The notes: a model not told the origin generated them from the letters alone. 64,000 nucleotides of DNA from Microvirga ossetica (GCF_002741015.1 NZ_CP016616.1:2327501-2391500); one strand, 5' to 3'. Numbered from the stretch's first letter, positions 33,285 through 42,231 are shown. Numbers and translations are program-made.

Positions 33285-34419
33285 CGATTCCATCACCCGC
33301 GATTCGCCGGCGGATCCTCGCCATCATTGGGCTCACATGCGCGAGAGAATGCGTGAGATCATCCGGGCGGAGCTCGACCGGATCCACCCGACCGACGATG
33401 CCTACCGCGCCCTCGAGCTCATCATCGAATCCTCCGTGCGCCCGTCCGAGGTGGACGGTGCGCTCAAGCTCACGATCATCGACCACGACGGCAAGCCGCG
33501 CACGAAGCGCCTCGATGGCGAAGACGTGGAATTCACGCTGCACGACCTCCTGGACGAGCTGCGCGTGCGATACCCGGTGCTGTTCCGGCCGGGGAAGCGC
33601 GATGCGGAACAGGCCGGAGCGGATGGGCCGATCGAACCGCGCGAGAAGCCGAAGCGCGACTGGCTTGCTCTCGATCCCGGCACGAAGTCGGACGCTGCGG
33701 CCAGCCCGGAACTGGACAAGCCTGCGCCCCTTGCACACATACGGGATGAGGCCCCCGAACTCCGTGCGCATCAGCACGATGCCCTCGCCGCCTCGGACGC
33801 ACCGACACTTCCGCAGGGGTCCGCTGACCCGATGCCGGAGGAAGCCATTCCGATCGTGGCCGAGCACCAACGACAGGTTTTCGGCGACATGAGGAAGCGG
33901 TCCTGGGCGAGGCCGAGCCTCGCGCTCGGCGCGGTCGCCGTCGTGGCGCTTCTGGGCGTCGGCGCCTTCATGTTCCGCGGCGACGATGCGGCACCGTCGC
34001 AGGCCAGCACGACACCGCCTCCCGCATCGAACCTTGCTGCCGCCGGTCCCATCCGCGAACCGGAGCCGTCCGTCACCGGATCGACGGCCTCCTCGGCCGC
34101 TTTACGCGGCGTGCCCGACGTGATCGACACGGCAACCCTGTCCCTGAACGGCGAGGTGGTGCGCCTCTTCGGCGTCGAATGGGCACCGGGCGCAGGCAAG
34201 CCGGAAGACCTGACCCAGTATCTCAACGGCCGCGAAGTGGCCTGCGAGCCGGCGGGATCGAACGATGTCTATCGATGCCAGGTCGGCGGCCAGGACCTGT
34301 CGCGGGTGGTCCTGTTCAACGGCGGCGGACGGCCGACCGGCGACGCGACGCCGGAGCTCAAGGCGGCGGCCGACAAGGCACGCGCCGCCAAACTCGGCGT
34401 ATGGGGTCAGTCGCAGTAA
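33277..34419 (+). CDS. Membrane-anchored protein with degenerate SNase-like C-terminal domain
   Basis: A 380-residue protein starting at 33277 inside the end of the previous gene (MNDDSITRDSPADPRHHWAH). Residues 1-205 are cytoplasmic, acidic and helical (RERMREIIRAELDRIHPTDD, DLLDELRVRYPVLF). A single membrane helix follows at about 212-231 (PSLALGAVAVVALLGVGAFMF). Residues 275-380 resemble the OB-fold of staphylococcal nuclease-like proteins (VIDTATLSLNGEVVRLFGVEW ... KARAAKLGVWGQ) but the Arg/Glu catalytic set of true nucleases is not evident, so it is probably non-catalytic. Two cysteines (CEPAG, YRCQVGG) may pair outside the membrane. Relatives of the SNase part occur in rhizobial ExoI-type proteins, but the function here is not known. 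Confidence 0.7.
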   Translation: MNDDSITRDSPADPRHHWAHMRERMREIIRAELDRIHPTDDAYRALELIIESSVRPSEVDGALKLTIIDHDGKPRTKRLDGEDVEFTLHDLLDELRVRYPVLFRPGKRDAEQAGADGPIEPREKPKRDWLALDPGTKSDAAASPELDKPAPLAHIRDEAPELRAHQHDALAASDAPTLPQGSADPMPEEAIPIVAEHQRQVFGDMRKRSWARPSLALGAVAVVALLGVGAFMFRGDDAAPSQASTTPPPASNLAAAGPIREPEPSVTGSTASSAALRGVPDVIDTATLSLNGEVVRLFGVEWAPGAGKPEDLTQYLNGREVACEPAGSNDVYRCQVGGQDLSRVVLFNGGGRPTGDATPELKAAADKARAAKLGVWGQSQ

Positions 34420-34446
34420 AAAACGGTCCCTGCATGAGGCAGGGAC
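34418..34446 (-). terminator. Intrinsic terminator of the minCDE operon
   Basis: On the minus strand GTCCCTGC-CTCAT-GCAGGGAC is followed by CGTTTTTT (complement of A 34418-34423). It lies 25 bases after the minE stop and also ends the convergent gene at 34419. Confidence 0.85.
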
Positions 34447-34470
34447 TGCGGAGGTATCAGTATAGAAGGC

Positions 34471-34740
34471 TCAGGCGCTTACTGCGATGGAGCCCGGACC
34501 CGGGATCTCGATCTCGATCTCGAGGGTCGAGATGTCGGAATCGCGGTTCATCTTCACCTGCACGTTGTCCTGATCGACCATCACATGGCGGCGGACGACG
34601 GCGAGGATTTCTTCCCGCAGCTGGGCGACGAGGTCGGGCTTGCCCCCGACGATGCCGCGCTCATGCGCCAGCAGGATCTGCAGGCGCTCGCGCGCCACGG
34701 GCGCGGATGTGCGCCGGTTGAAGAAACTCAGCAGATTCAT
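34471..34740 (-). CDS. minE: Cell division topological specificity factor MinE
   Basis: An 89-residue MinE. The N-terminal amphipathic membrane/MinD-binding segment [20 protein letters not shown] is followed by ILLAHERG, which carries the anti-MinCD region, and the C-terminal topological domain [20 protein letters not shown] with the [14 protein letters not shown] beta-strand. It stimulates MinD ATPase and drives Min oscillation so that the division septum forms at mid-cell. Its start overlaps the minD stop by four bases. It is the last gene of minCDE, with a clear terminator. Confidence 0.97.
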   Translation of the reverse strand: MNLLSFFNRRTSAPVARERLQILLAHERGIVGGKPDLVAQLREEILAVVRRHVMVDQDNVQVKMNRDSDISTLEIEIEIPGPGSIAVSA

Positions 34741-35552
34741 GCGGCCCTCCGTCCGAACAGTTTGCCGAATAGGCCCTTCTTGTCGGTGGGAATGGTCAGT
34801 TCGACCGTTTCGCCCTTGAGCCGGCGGACGGCGTCGAAATAGGCCCGTCCCGGGGCGCTGGCAGGATTGTTGAGCGTGACCGGCGAGCCGACATTCGAGG
34901 CGCGCAGAACCTCTTCGCTCTCGGGAATGATGCCGAGGAGCGGGATGGAGAGGATCTCGAGCACGTCGTCGACCTTCAGCATCTCGCCGCGCTCGGCGCG
35001 GGCCGGGTCGTAGCGGGTGAGCAGCAGGTGCTTCTCGATGCGCTCGCCCTTCTCGGCGCGCTCCGTCTTCGAATCGAGCAGGCCGATGATGCGGTCGGAA
35101 TCGCGCACTGAGGAGACTTCCGGATTCGTCACGACGACGGCGACGTCGGCATGGCGCATGGCCATCGTCGCGCCGCGCTCGATGCCGGCCGGGCTGTCGC
35201 AGATGATCCAGTCGAACTTTTCGCGCAGCTCGTTGAGAACGCGGGCGACACCCTCTTCCGTCAGCGCGTCCTTGTCGCGGGTCTGGGATGCGGGAAGCAG
35301 CGAGAGGTTCTCCATCCGCTTGTCGCGGATAAGCGCCTGGTTGAGCTTGGCATCGCCCTGCACCACGTTGATGAGGTCGAACACCACGCGGCGCTCGGCC
35401 CCCATCACCAGATCGAGGTTGCGCAGGCCGACGTCGAAGTCGATGACGACGACTTTCTCGCCGCCATGTGCCAGTGCTGCCCCCAGAGCTGCCGAAGACG
35501 TTGTCTTGCCAACGCCACCTTTTCCGGAAGTTACGACCAAGACTTTGGCCAT
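34737..35552 (-). CDS. minD: Septum site-determining ATPase MinD
   Basis: A 271-residue MinD/ParA ATPase. The deviant Walker [17 protein letters not shown] starts at residue 9, with the signature lysine at 11 and the P-loop lysine at 16. Switch regions are visible ([31 protein letters not shown]). The C-terminus ([15 protein letters not shown]) is the amphipathic membrane-targeting helix. It binds membrane with ATP and recruits MinC and MinE. The stop overlaps the minE start; a 17-base gap separates it from minC. Confidence 0.98.
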   Translation of the reverse strand: MAKVLVVTSGKGGVGKTTSSAALGAALAHGGEKVVVIDFDVGLRNLDLVMGAERRVVFDLINVVQGDAKLNQALIRDKRMENLSLLPASQTRDKDALTEEGVARVLNELREKFDWIICDSPAGIERGATMAMRHADVAVVVTNPEVSSVRDSDRIIGLLDSKTERAEKGERIEKHLLLTRYDPARAERGEMLKVDDVLEILSIPLLGIIPESEEVLRASNVGSPVTLNNPASAPGRAYFDAVRRLKGETVELTIPTDKKGLFGKLFGRRAA

Positions 35553-35569
35553 CGTCGTCTCTCTTTCTT

Positions 35570-36292
35570 TCAGTCCAATGTTTTCAGGATGATGGAATCG
35601 CCATCCAGGTTCACTTGCACAGGCTGACCGAGGAACTTGCCCCCCAGATCGTCAGCGGTCTTGTAGAGCCCGTCGATCGCGATCAACTCGGCCTCGAATT
35701 TGCGGCAGAAGATGCGGGCCTTGCCGTTGCCCGTGCAGCCGGCGATGGCGCGGCCGCGCAGCGAGCCGTAGATGTGGATCGAGCCGCCCGCGACGATCTC
35801 CGATCCCGAGGCGACGGAGCCCAGAACCGTCACGTCGCCTTCCGGATGCAGGATCGACTGACCCGAGCGGACTGAGCCTTCGATGAGGAGCGACTTCTCA
35901 GGCACCGGCGCATCGGCGAAAGGCGTGCCCGCGGCCGCGACGGCGGCATTGGCCGCATCCGGCACGTCGATGTCGCCGGCAGGCTTTCCGCCGTTGATCT
36001 GCGGCGGCATGTCGGCGTCGACATTCTCCGGAGCCGCGCCCTCGAGGCCGATGATGCGGATGTTGCGCATCTTGAAGGCGGCGAGGAGAAATTTCAGCTC
36101 GGACTTGGACGGCTTCAGCTGTGAGACGTCGGCAATGATGGGCCGCCCCGTGAAAAAGCCGGGCGAGCGCTCCGAGACCGCATCGAGATCCTCGAGCCAG
36201 TCCCTCAGCGGCACTTCTGGCGCGAGGACCAGGGCCATGAAGGACCTGCCACGGAAGCGAAGAGATGGACGGTTGCGAACGGCAATGGTCAC
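35570..36292 (-). CDS. minC: Septum site-determining inhibitor MinC
   Basis: A 240-residue MinC, the FtsZ-polymerisation inhibitor. The N-terminal domain (about 1-100; [40 protein letters not shown]) is followed by an Ala/Pro-rich linker (about 105-130), then the C-terminal right-handed beta-helix that binds Min[52 protein letters not shown]. The first gene of the operon, with its promoter in the gap 36293-36666. Length and domain plan are normal. Confidence 0.96.
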   Translation of the reverse strand: MTIAVRNRPSLRFRGRSFMALVLAPEVPLRDWLEDLDAVSERSPGFFTGRPIIADVSQLKPSKSELKFLLAAFKMRNIRIIGLEGAAPENVDADMPPQINGGKPAGDIDVPDAANAAVAAAGTPFADAPVPEKSLLIEGSVRSGQSILHPEGDVTVLGSVASGSEIVAGGSIHIYGSLRGRAIAGCTGNGKARIFCRKFEAELIAIDGLYKTADDLGGKFLGQPVQVNLDGDSIILKTLD

Positions 36293-36666
36293 GGGAGTAC
36301 GGTTTCCTTTAATTGTGTTGATTTCGACCGTTTATGGTTAACGGACCGTTAAAGGAGCCCTGCCGAACCCAGAAATATCTTAATGCCGCAGCCCCCTGAC
36401 ACGCTGCCCAGCCTCTATTTTGCCCAAATAAGAAATTCCACTTTTTCAAGGAATATAAAGATAACCCCTATCCCTTTTTGAGTACGACCTAGCACTTCTT
36501 GAGTATTAGCTCGGCAGCGAAACGCAATTGACCGTGTTCCCCAGGGGCATACGATGAGCTTTGTTTCGTTTTGTTTCATCATTGCTAAGACTATTTTCAA
36601 GATCCGATGCTGAAGCGAGCGATCCAATCGACAACAGCCGCGAGGCACATCCAGGGAGGATGAAGA
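36293..36666. other. Divergent gap between minC and the TAXI-protein gene
   Basis: This 374-base AT-richer gap holds the promoters of minCDE (leftward) and the solute-binding gene (rightward). AGGGAGGA at 36654-36661 is the ribosome site of the latter. No RNA, repeat or ORF was supported. Confidence 0.5.
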
Positions 36667-37830
36667 ATGTCGGGCCTGGTCAACTCTTTCTTTTCCGTAA
36701 CCAGCCTAATCCATCGCCTGTCCTGCCGATTGCCTCTCGTCGCAGCCCTTCTTGTTTCCGGCCTCGTCGGTGCATCGGCCCAGACGGCTCCCGCCTTCAA
36801 CCCGGCCCGCGCGAATTCCGGCACCTTGGGCGTGATCTCGGGCGGCGCCGACGGAACCTATATCCGCATCGCCGCCGACCTCGCCAATGTGCTCGACGGC
36901 GAGGATCTAAGGGTGCTGCCGATGATCGGCCGCGGCTCGCTGCAGAACCTGCGCGACATCATGTTCCTGCGCGGGGTCGATATCGGCATCGTGCAGATGG
37001 ATGCGCGCGAGCAGTTGAGCGCCGAGAACCTCCAGGGCGATGCGGTGCGGCGCCTGCGCTTCATCACGCGCCTCTACAACGAGGAGGTCCACATCATCGC
37101 CGACCGGGAGATCACGGATATCCGGCAGCTCGACGGCAAGAAGGTCAATATCGACAAGTCCGGCAGCGGCACGAACCTGACCTCGCGCCTGATCTTCGGC
37201 AAGCTCGGGATCAAGCCGGAGATGACCACCTTCGATCAGGCGTCCTCCTATGCCAAGCTGAAGTCGGGCGAGATCCAAGCCGCCGTCTACGTGGCCGGAC
37301 GGCCGGTTCGCGCCATCGCCGAGTTCCAGACCGAGGGCCGCTTCCATCTCCTCGCCATTCCCTTCGAGGGCGAGATCGCGGAAAGCTACTTCCCAGCGAG
37401 CCTCGCGAATGCGGACTATCCGCAGCTCGTCGACAAGGACAAGCCGGTCGAGACCCTGGCGGTCGGCAGCCTGCTTGCCGTGTTCAACTGGCCGGAGAAT
37501 TCGGACCGCTACAACCGTGTCCGGCGCTTCGTGGATGCTTTCTTCTCGCGCTTCGACGAGTTCCTGCAGCCCGGCCGCCACCCGAAATGGAAAGAGGTCA
37601 ACCTCGCCGCCGACGTGCCCGGCTGGGAGCGCGTAAGGCCGGCCCAGGCCTGGCTCGACCGCGCCGCCATGGCCAGCAAGCCGTCGGCCCAGAGCCAGAG
37701 CTTCGAGAGCTTCATGAACAGCAGAGGCGTCAACGTGTCCGCGGAGCAGCGAGAGGTCCTGTTCCGGGAATTCCTCGCATGGCAGAACGACCGGCAGAGA
37801 TCGCCCCGGCGCGTGACACGGCAAGACTGA
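36667..37830 (+). CDS. TAXI-family TRAP-type solute-binding protein (orphan)
   Basis: A 387-residue exported protein of the TAXI (TRAP-associated extracytoplasmic immunogenic) family, the solute receptors of some TRAP transporters. The signal peptide covers about residues 17-39 (LSCRLPLVAALLVSGLVGASAQ). The binding fold opens LGVISGGADGTYIRIAADL; also seen are GVDIGIVQMDAREQLS, VNIDKSGSGTNLTSRLIFG and EIQAAVYVAGRPVRAIAEF. No TRAP membrane subunit is nearby, so it may work with a distant transporter or as a sensor. Start ATG 36667 follows AGGGAGGATGAAGA. A family D repeat begins at its stop codon. Confidence 0.88.
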   Translation: MSGLVNSFFSVTSLIHRLSCRLPLVAALLVSGLVGASAQTAPAFNPARANSGTLGVISGGADGTYIRIAADLANVLDGEDLRVLPMIGRGSLQNLRDIMFLRGVDIGIVQMDAREQLSAENLQGDAVRRLRFITRLYNEEVHIIADREITDIRQLDGKKVNIDKSGSGTNLTSRLIFGKLGIKPEMTTFDQASSYAKLKSGEIQAAVYVAGRPVRAIAEFQTEGRFHLLAIPFEGEIAESYFPASLANADYPQLVDKDKPVETLAVGSLLAVFNWPENSDRYNRVRRFVDAFFSRFDEFLQPGRHPKWKEVNLAADVPGWERVRPAQAWLDRAAMASKPSAQSQSFESFMNSRGVNVSAEQREVLFREFLAWQNDRQRSPRRVTRQD

Positions 37831-37938
37831 GCATCGGACCCAAAAGCGGATTCCATTTTGGGATCTATTCGATGCTCGATCTCCTACGCGGCGCATCGTT
37901 GAGTGCGGAAAACCGGGGCCACTTTTCGCACGATACGC
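37829..37938. repeat. Two-module palindromic repeat (family D copy 2), overlapping a stop codon
   Basis: Module 1 (37829-37877) runs GAGCATCGGACCCAAAAG to CGATGCTC; its GA is the last part of the TGA stop of the TAXI gene. Module 2 (37893-37938) runs GCATCGTTGAGTGCGG to CGCACGATACGC with AAAACCGGGGCCACTTTT in the centre. Same order and spacing as 23613-23722. Confidence 0.8.
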
Positions 37939-38009
37939 CGAGAAACCAAGACAGGACCGAAGCCGAAGGCGGATCGCCCGCCTTCGGTGACCATCGAAGG
38001 AGGTCCGAC

Positions 38010-39599
38010 ATGATTGGGCACGATGAATTTGGATTGAGATCTTTCACCGCCGAGCTGCTGGCCGCCTCTTTGATCGGGCTTGCACTTCTCGGCCCCGCAG
38101 CCGCCCAAAATCTTTCCATCCCTGATTCGACCCTGGACGCAGCCGCGGCCGACAGGGAAAGCGCGAGCGATTTCCGCAATCTTCTGCCTCTCCTCCTCAC
38201 ATCTCCCGACCGCAGGCAGCTTGCTGCGGAACTCGAATCCCTGATCCGACGGGGCGATGTCACGGCAGCGGAGAACAGCCTCAACGCGGCGATCGAAGTC
38301 GGCACCCTTGCGATCGTTCTCGCCGACCATATCAAGGACCCGAACTTCCTCAAAGCCCTGCAGGAGCTTGGCATCCGCGGCGAAGCCCGCCCGGCCGCCG
38401 CAGCGGGCGAAATCGTCCAGACGGCGACATCCGACGCCTGCCCGCTTGCACCGACTTCTGCGAACCTGGCCGATATGCAGCAGGCGCTCGAGCGTGAGCA
38501 ATCGTTCAGCAGCACAGTCTCGCAGACCTTGAACGGACTCACGCAGGAGCACAATGCCCTCGCGGAACGCCTGGCCACCGAAACGGAAACGCAATCCGCC
38601 AAGGCATCCGAGATCCAGCAGGCCTTGGAGCGCGAGCGGCAGCGCAGCGACGCGGCTCGTATCGAACTGGCGCGGCTGCAGGAGGAGAACCGCAGCCTGC
38701 GGACGACGCGCGAGCAGGACAACGCGGCAGGCTCATCGAAGACCGCCGAGCTGGAAGCGCTGCTCGGGAAGGAAAGGGAGCAGGCCGCCGCCGCTGCACG
38801 CCAGCTCGCCGGCGCCCAGAAGGACCTGCGCGATCTGCAGGCCTCCAGGAGCGAGTCCATGGCGTCCCAGTCGACCCGTGTGGCCGAACTGGAGAAGGCC
38901 CTGGCCAGGTCCCAGACCCGCAGCGATATCCTGAACCAGGCCCTGACCGAAGCCGAGGAGGATCTGCGCATGCTGCAGGAGCCTCTTCGGCCGAGCGCCG
39001 CGCCGGTCGTGTTCCGCATCGCCGCCGCCGGTGCCGAGCCGCCGCTCGCCGCTCCCGTGCCGGAGGACATCCCTGTTCAGGCCACGGCGTCTCTGCCGGC
39101 TTCACCGGTCGCAGGCGCTCCCGCCTTGACCCTTCCGGGTGCGGCCTCGACGCCTTCCGAGAGAGTGCCCACCTCCGTCGTGGTCGCCTCACTGCCCGAG
39201 GGCATCCAGCCCCTGCCGCTTGCCCAGAGAAGCCTGGACCCGGCCAGAGTCCTGCCACCGGCGGTTTCCGTGCCGAAATCCGAGCCCAACCCGGCATCCG
39301 AGCCCAAGCCGGCTGCGGCGGTCGAGCCTCCCAAGGCCGAAGACCGCCTGACGGCCCGTGCGCAAGAGCTTCTTCACAAAGGAGATGTGAGCGGAGCCCG
39401 CCTCCTGCTCGAACGCGCCATGGGAAGCGGCAATGCGCGCGCGGCCTTCCTGCTGGCCGAGACCTTCGACCCGAACATGCTGTCGCAGCTTGGCGTCCGG
39501 GGGATCCGCGGCGACGCCGCCAGGGCGCGGGAGCTTTACGCGCAGGCGCGAGCGCTCGGCATCGCTCAGGCCGGAGAACGCATAGAGGCGCTGAAGTAG
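38010..39599 (+). CDS. Secreted coiled-coil protein with Pro-rich linker and C-terminal Sel1/TPR-like end
   Basis: A 529-residue protein starting at 38010 (MIGHDEFGLRSFTAELLAAS) with GAAGGAGGTCCGAC before the ATG; the longer frame from 36561 is out of phase with the TAXI gene and spurious. The signal peptide or anchor ends near LGPAAAQ (residue 33). Residues about 150-320 are a long coiled coil rich in Glu, Gln, Ala and Arg (ALEREQSFSSTVSQ, AELEALLGKEREQAAAAARQ, VAELEKALARSQTRSD). Residues about 335-440 are a Pro/Ala linker. The last 80 residues (AQELLHKGDVSGARLLLERA to ARELYAQARALGIAQAGERI) look like one or two Sel1/TPR-type helix pairs. No function known. It follows the TAXI gene across a repeat. 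Confidence 0.75.
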   Translation: MIGHDEFGLRSFTAELLAASLIGLALLGPAAAQNLSIPDSTLDAAAADRESASDFRNLLPLLLTSPDRRQLAAELESLIRRGDVTAAENSLNAAIEVGTLAIVLADHIKDPNFLKALQELGIRGEARPAAAAGEIVQTATSDACPLAPTSANLADMQQALEREQSFSSTVSQTLNGLTQEHNALAERLATETETQSAKASEIQQALERERQRSDAARIELARLQEENRSLRTTREQDNAAGSSKTAELEALLGKEREQAAAAARQLAGAQKDLRDLQASRSESMASQSTRVAELEKALARSQTRSDILNQALTEAEEDLRMLQEPLRPSAAPVVFRIAAAGAEPPLAAPVPEDIPVQATASLPASPVAGAPALTLPGAASTPSERVPTSVVVASLPEGIQPLPLAQRSLDPARVLPPAVSVPKSEPNPASEPKPAAAVEPPKAEDRLTARAQELLHKGDVSGARLLLERAMGSGNARAAFLLAETFDPNMLSQLGVRGIRGDAARARELYAQARALGIAQAGERIEALK

Positions 39600-39616
39600 G
39601 AGTTTAGCGAGTGGAA

Positions 39617-39666
39617 CATCGGAATTGACCCCGAAAGTGGACCCACTTTCGGGTCCGATGCTCTAG
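39617..39666. repeat. Palindromic repeat (family D module 1, copy 3), providing a stop codon
   Basis: On the minus strand CTAGAGCATCGGACCCGAAAG runs to CAATTCCGATG. The CTAG at its right end (39663-39666) includes the TAG stop of the minus-strand gene 39663-39920. The left end lacks the flanking TA. Confidence 0.75.
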
Positions 39667-39920
39667 AACGGCACCCAATCGCCACCATCGGTGAGCGAAT
39701 CCACCGCCCGCTCGAGCGCGGTGCCGGCATCCAGGAGCTGCTGGGCGGTCTGCTGGATCTGAATTGCGGGGCCAGGCAATCCGGCCACATGCTCGGTCAG
39801 CTCCCGCACGCGCTCGATCAGGTCGATGAGATCGGCGGCGAGCGCGGCCCTCTCCTCCGCCTCGGCGGCAGGCGGTTGTCCTTGCTTCAGGCGCGGAGCG
39901 AGGGGGATCACGTTCGACAT
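39663..39920 (-). CDS. Small helical conserved hypothetical protein
   Basis: An 85-residue protein, MSNVIPLAPRLKQGQPPAAE followed by heptad-like helices (AALAADLIDLIERVRELTEH, IQIQQTAQQLLDAGTALERA). No family is recognised. The start at 39920 is preferred because MSNVIPLAPRL is a compact natural N-terminus; the open frame reaches 39983. Its stop TAG lies in a dispersed repeat, so the tail DSLTDGGDWVPF may be altered compared with the ancestral protein. It is divergent from the XRE-cupin regulator. Confidence 0.6.
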   Translation of the reverse strand: MSNVIPLAPRLKQGQPPAAEAEERAALAADLIDLIERVRELTEHVAGLPGPAIQIQQTAQQLLDAGTALERAVDSLTDGGDWVPF

Positions 39921-40059
39921 GCCTTGAAAATCTTCTTTTGTTCTCTCAAGGGCAATGGAGTGCCCCACCGTGATCCACAGCAAACCGACGTCTTTACGGC
40001 TGCCAAGCTTCGCTGTCCGGTGCTTGACTCCAGTATATTGGATTTAATAATCTATCTTA

Positions 40060-40659
40060 ATGGATCATCCCTCCACGCTTAACACCCATCTGGCGACCCG
40101 CCTGCGCGATCTGCGGGCTGAGAACGGCCTAACTCTCGACGGTCTCGCCGAACGGACCGGGGTGAGCCGCTCGATGATTTCCCTGATCGAGCGCGGCGAG
40201 AGCAGCCCGACGGCGATGGTTCTCGACAAGCTCGCTGCCGGTCTCGGGGTGACCCTGGCCTCTCTCTTCGCCGAAAAGGACAGCGCCGGTGCCTCGCCCC
40301 TGGCGCACCGCGCCGATCAGCGCGTCTGGCGCGATCCGGACAGCGGCTACCTCCGCCGCAATCTCTCTGCACTCGGCTTCCCCTCGCCCATCGAGCTGGT
40401 CGAGGTCGTGCTGCCGGTGGGAGCGCGCGTGGCCTATGACACCGGGCACCGCGCGTCGGTCGTTCATCAGCAGATCTGGATGATCGAAGGCGATATCGAC
40501 CTGACCCTCGGTGACGACACCTATCATCTCGGCACCGGCGACTGCCTGTCCATGCGCCTCGACCGGCCGACCATCTTCCGCAACCACTCCGAGCGACCCG
40601 CCCGCTACCTGGTGGCGCTCGCGATCGACACACGGGCCGGCTCTGCCGCGCAACGCTGA
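40060..40659 (+). CDS. XRE-family regulator with cupin domain
   Basis: A 199-residue transcription factor. Residues about 10-68 are an XRE helix-turn-helix (LRDLRAENGLTLDGLAERTG, VSRSMISLIERGESSPTAMV); residues about 105-190 are a cupin sensor (VVHQQIWMIEGDIDLTLGDD, YHLGTGDCLSMRLDRPTIFR). Such HTH-cupin proteins control small operons in response to amino acids, polyamines or related metabolites. It is followed after 10 bases by a GNAT gene on the same strand, its probable partner and perhaps its target. Confidence 0.9.
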   Translation: MDHPSTLNTHLATRLRDLRAENGLTLDGLAERTGVSRSMISLIERGESSPTAMVLDKLAAGLGVTLASLFAEKDSAGASPLAHRADQRVWRDPDSGYLRRNLSALGFPSPIELVEVVLPVGARVAYDTGHRASVVHQQIWMIEGDIDLTLGDDTYHLGTGDCLSMRLDRPTIFRNHSERPARYLVALAIDTRAGSAAQR

Positions 40660-40669
40660 GGAAAGCGTC

Positions 40670-41209
40670 ATGATCGACCAATTCACCATCCGCGCGCTCG
40701 CTCCGCAGGAAGCCCTCGGCCAAGTCTGCGCCTTGTCCGACGTCCTCATCGACTGCGTCGAGGGCGGCGCGTCGGTCAGCTTCATGCTGCCGTTGTCCCG
40801 AGACCGAGCCGATGCGTTCTGGCATGGCGTCGCCGAGGGCGCGATTGCGGGCGAGCGCATCCTGCTCGTGGCGCAGGATCGGACGAGCGGACAAGTGGTG
40901 GGCACCGTGCAGGTCATCCTGAAACAGCCGGAGAACCAGCCGCACCGGGCCGACATCGCGAAGATGCTCGTCCATCGCAGGTTCAGGAAGCACGGCATCG
41001 GCGCCGCCCTCATGCTCGCCGCCGAGGCGGCGGCGCGGAAGGCGGGCAAGACCGTGCTCGTGCTCGACACGGTCACCGGCGGCGATGCGGAGCGCCTCTA
41101 CGAGCGCGTCGGCTGGACCAAGTCGGGAATCATCCCGAATTACGCGCTCTGGCCGCAGGGCGGGTTCTGCGACACGACGGTGTTCTACAAGCTGCTCGCG
41201 GCAGCCTGA
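40670..41209 (+). CDS. GNAT family N-acetyltransferase
   Basis: A 179-residue acetyl-CoA-dependent acyltransferase with a single GNAT fold. The acetyl-CoA loop is VHRRFRKHGIGAALMLAAEA (about 101-120; R-x-x-GxG/A pattern). A strand pair (ILLVAQDRTSGQVVGTVQVI) and the C-terminal LYERVGWTKSGIIPNYALWP are typical. The acceptor is unknown; close relatives are annotated against aminoglycosides or small amines without proof. It forms a two-gene operon with the XRE-cupin regulator (10-base spacing, TGAGGAAAGCGTC before the ATG at 40670). Confidence 0.9.
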   Translation: MIDQFTIRALAPQEALGQVCALSDVLIDCVEGGASVSFMLPLSRDRADAFWHGVAEGAIAGERILLVAQDRTSGQVVGTVQVILKQPENQPHRADIAKMLVHRRFRKHGIGAALMLAAEAAARKAGKTVLVLDTVTGGDAERLYERVGWTKSGIIPNYALWPQGGFCDTTVFYKLLAAA

Positions 41210-41340
41210 ACCCACCCGCAAGGGGTCGGAGAGCGCGCGAAGCATATCTGCCTAGACAATCGCCTGGGGGACATGGCCACATCGCCATGCTATGGCGGCT
41301 CGAACCGTCCTGTCTCATCTTCACACCAGTTCGAGCGATC

Positions 41341-42108
41341 ATGGAATTGTCTAACGCGGCGCTTCTTGCCGCTTCGGGTCTTGCCGCCGGCCTTGTCAAT
41401 GCGATCGCGGGTGGAGGAACCTTCTTCACCTTCTCCGCCCTCGTCGCCGCGGGCCTGCCGCCGGTCATCGCCAATGCGACCAGCGCCGTGGCGGTCACGC
41501 CGGCCAATTTGTCGAGCGCCTGGGCCTACCGGCGCGAGCTCGCCGCCAATATTCGGCGCTTTGCTGCGCTCGGGATCGTCAGCCTCATCGGCGGGCTCGG
41601 CGGCGCGTACATTCTCACGGTGACCAACAACGAGGCCTTCCGGCAGCTCGTGCCGTGGCTTCTGCTGTTCGCCACCGTGCTCTTCGCCGCAAGCCCGAAG
41701 ATCGTGGCGCTCGCCCGCGCCATCGGCAAGCAGGAGGGGCATCATCCCTCAACGAAGGCTTGGGCTGCAGGCCTCGTCTTCCAGACCGGCGTCGCGGTCT
41801 ATGGCGGCTTCTTCGGCGCCGGCATGGGCATCGTCATGCTGGCCGCGCTCGCCATCACCGAGGGCGACGACTTTCACCTGATCAATTCGGCAAAGCATCT
41901 GTGCTCCACCTTGATCCAGCTCGTCGCCGTCGTGCTGTTCGTCGTCGCCGGGCTCGTGAGCTGGCCCGAGACGCTCATCGTCGGCGCGGCCTCGGTGATC
42001 GGCGGCTATCTCGGCGTCGTCTTCGGCCGCCGCTTGCCGGCGAGCGTCATCCGCTGGCTCGTGATCGCCGTCGGCGCCGCACTGACACTGTATTTCTTTA
42101 TCCGCTGA
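41341..42108 (+). CDS. TauE/SafE-family sulfite/anion exporter
   Basis: A 255-residue membrane protein with about eight helices in two repeats of the TauE/SafE fold. Typical signatures: GLAAGLVNAIAGGGTFFTFS (about 12-31; the GxxNAIAGGGT motif) and the second-repeat GGFFGAGMGIVMLAALAITE (about 156-175). It exports sulfite, sulfoacetate or similar anions. The ATG at 41341 (MELSNAALLAASGLAAGLV) is preferred to the extended frame starting at 41287. The neighbouring cysK may point to a sulfur theme (inference). Confidence 0.9.
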   Translation: MELSNAALLAASGLAAGLVNAIAGGGTFFTFSALVAAGLPPVIANATSAVAVTPANLSSAWAYRRELAANIRRFAALGIVSLIGGLGGAYILTVTNNEAFRQLVPWLLLFATVLFAASPKIVALARAIGKQEGHHPSTKAWAAGLVFQTGVAVYGGFFGAGMGIVMLAALAITEGDDFHLINSAKHLCSTLIQLVAVVLFVVAGLVSWPETLIVGAASVIGGYLGVVFGRRLPASVIRWLVIAVGAALTLYFFIR

Positions 42109-42231
42109 ATTCGATAACCATATTCGAAATAGCACGAGTCCGGGCGGTCTTTTGCGGGAGGCTGCCCGATTCACGCCACAACCATGCTCCTTCCTGCGAC
42201 GACCCGATTCTCAAGCTCTCGCGAAAAGGAA

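Noticed and set aside
36561..39599. A single 1,012-codon frame joining the TAXI region to the coiled-coil protein
   Set aside because: Its first third is an out-of-phase shadow of the TAXI gene; real features begin at 38010 with a good ribosome site and a signal peptide.
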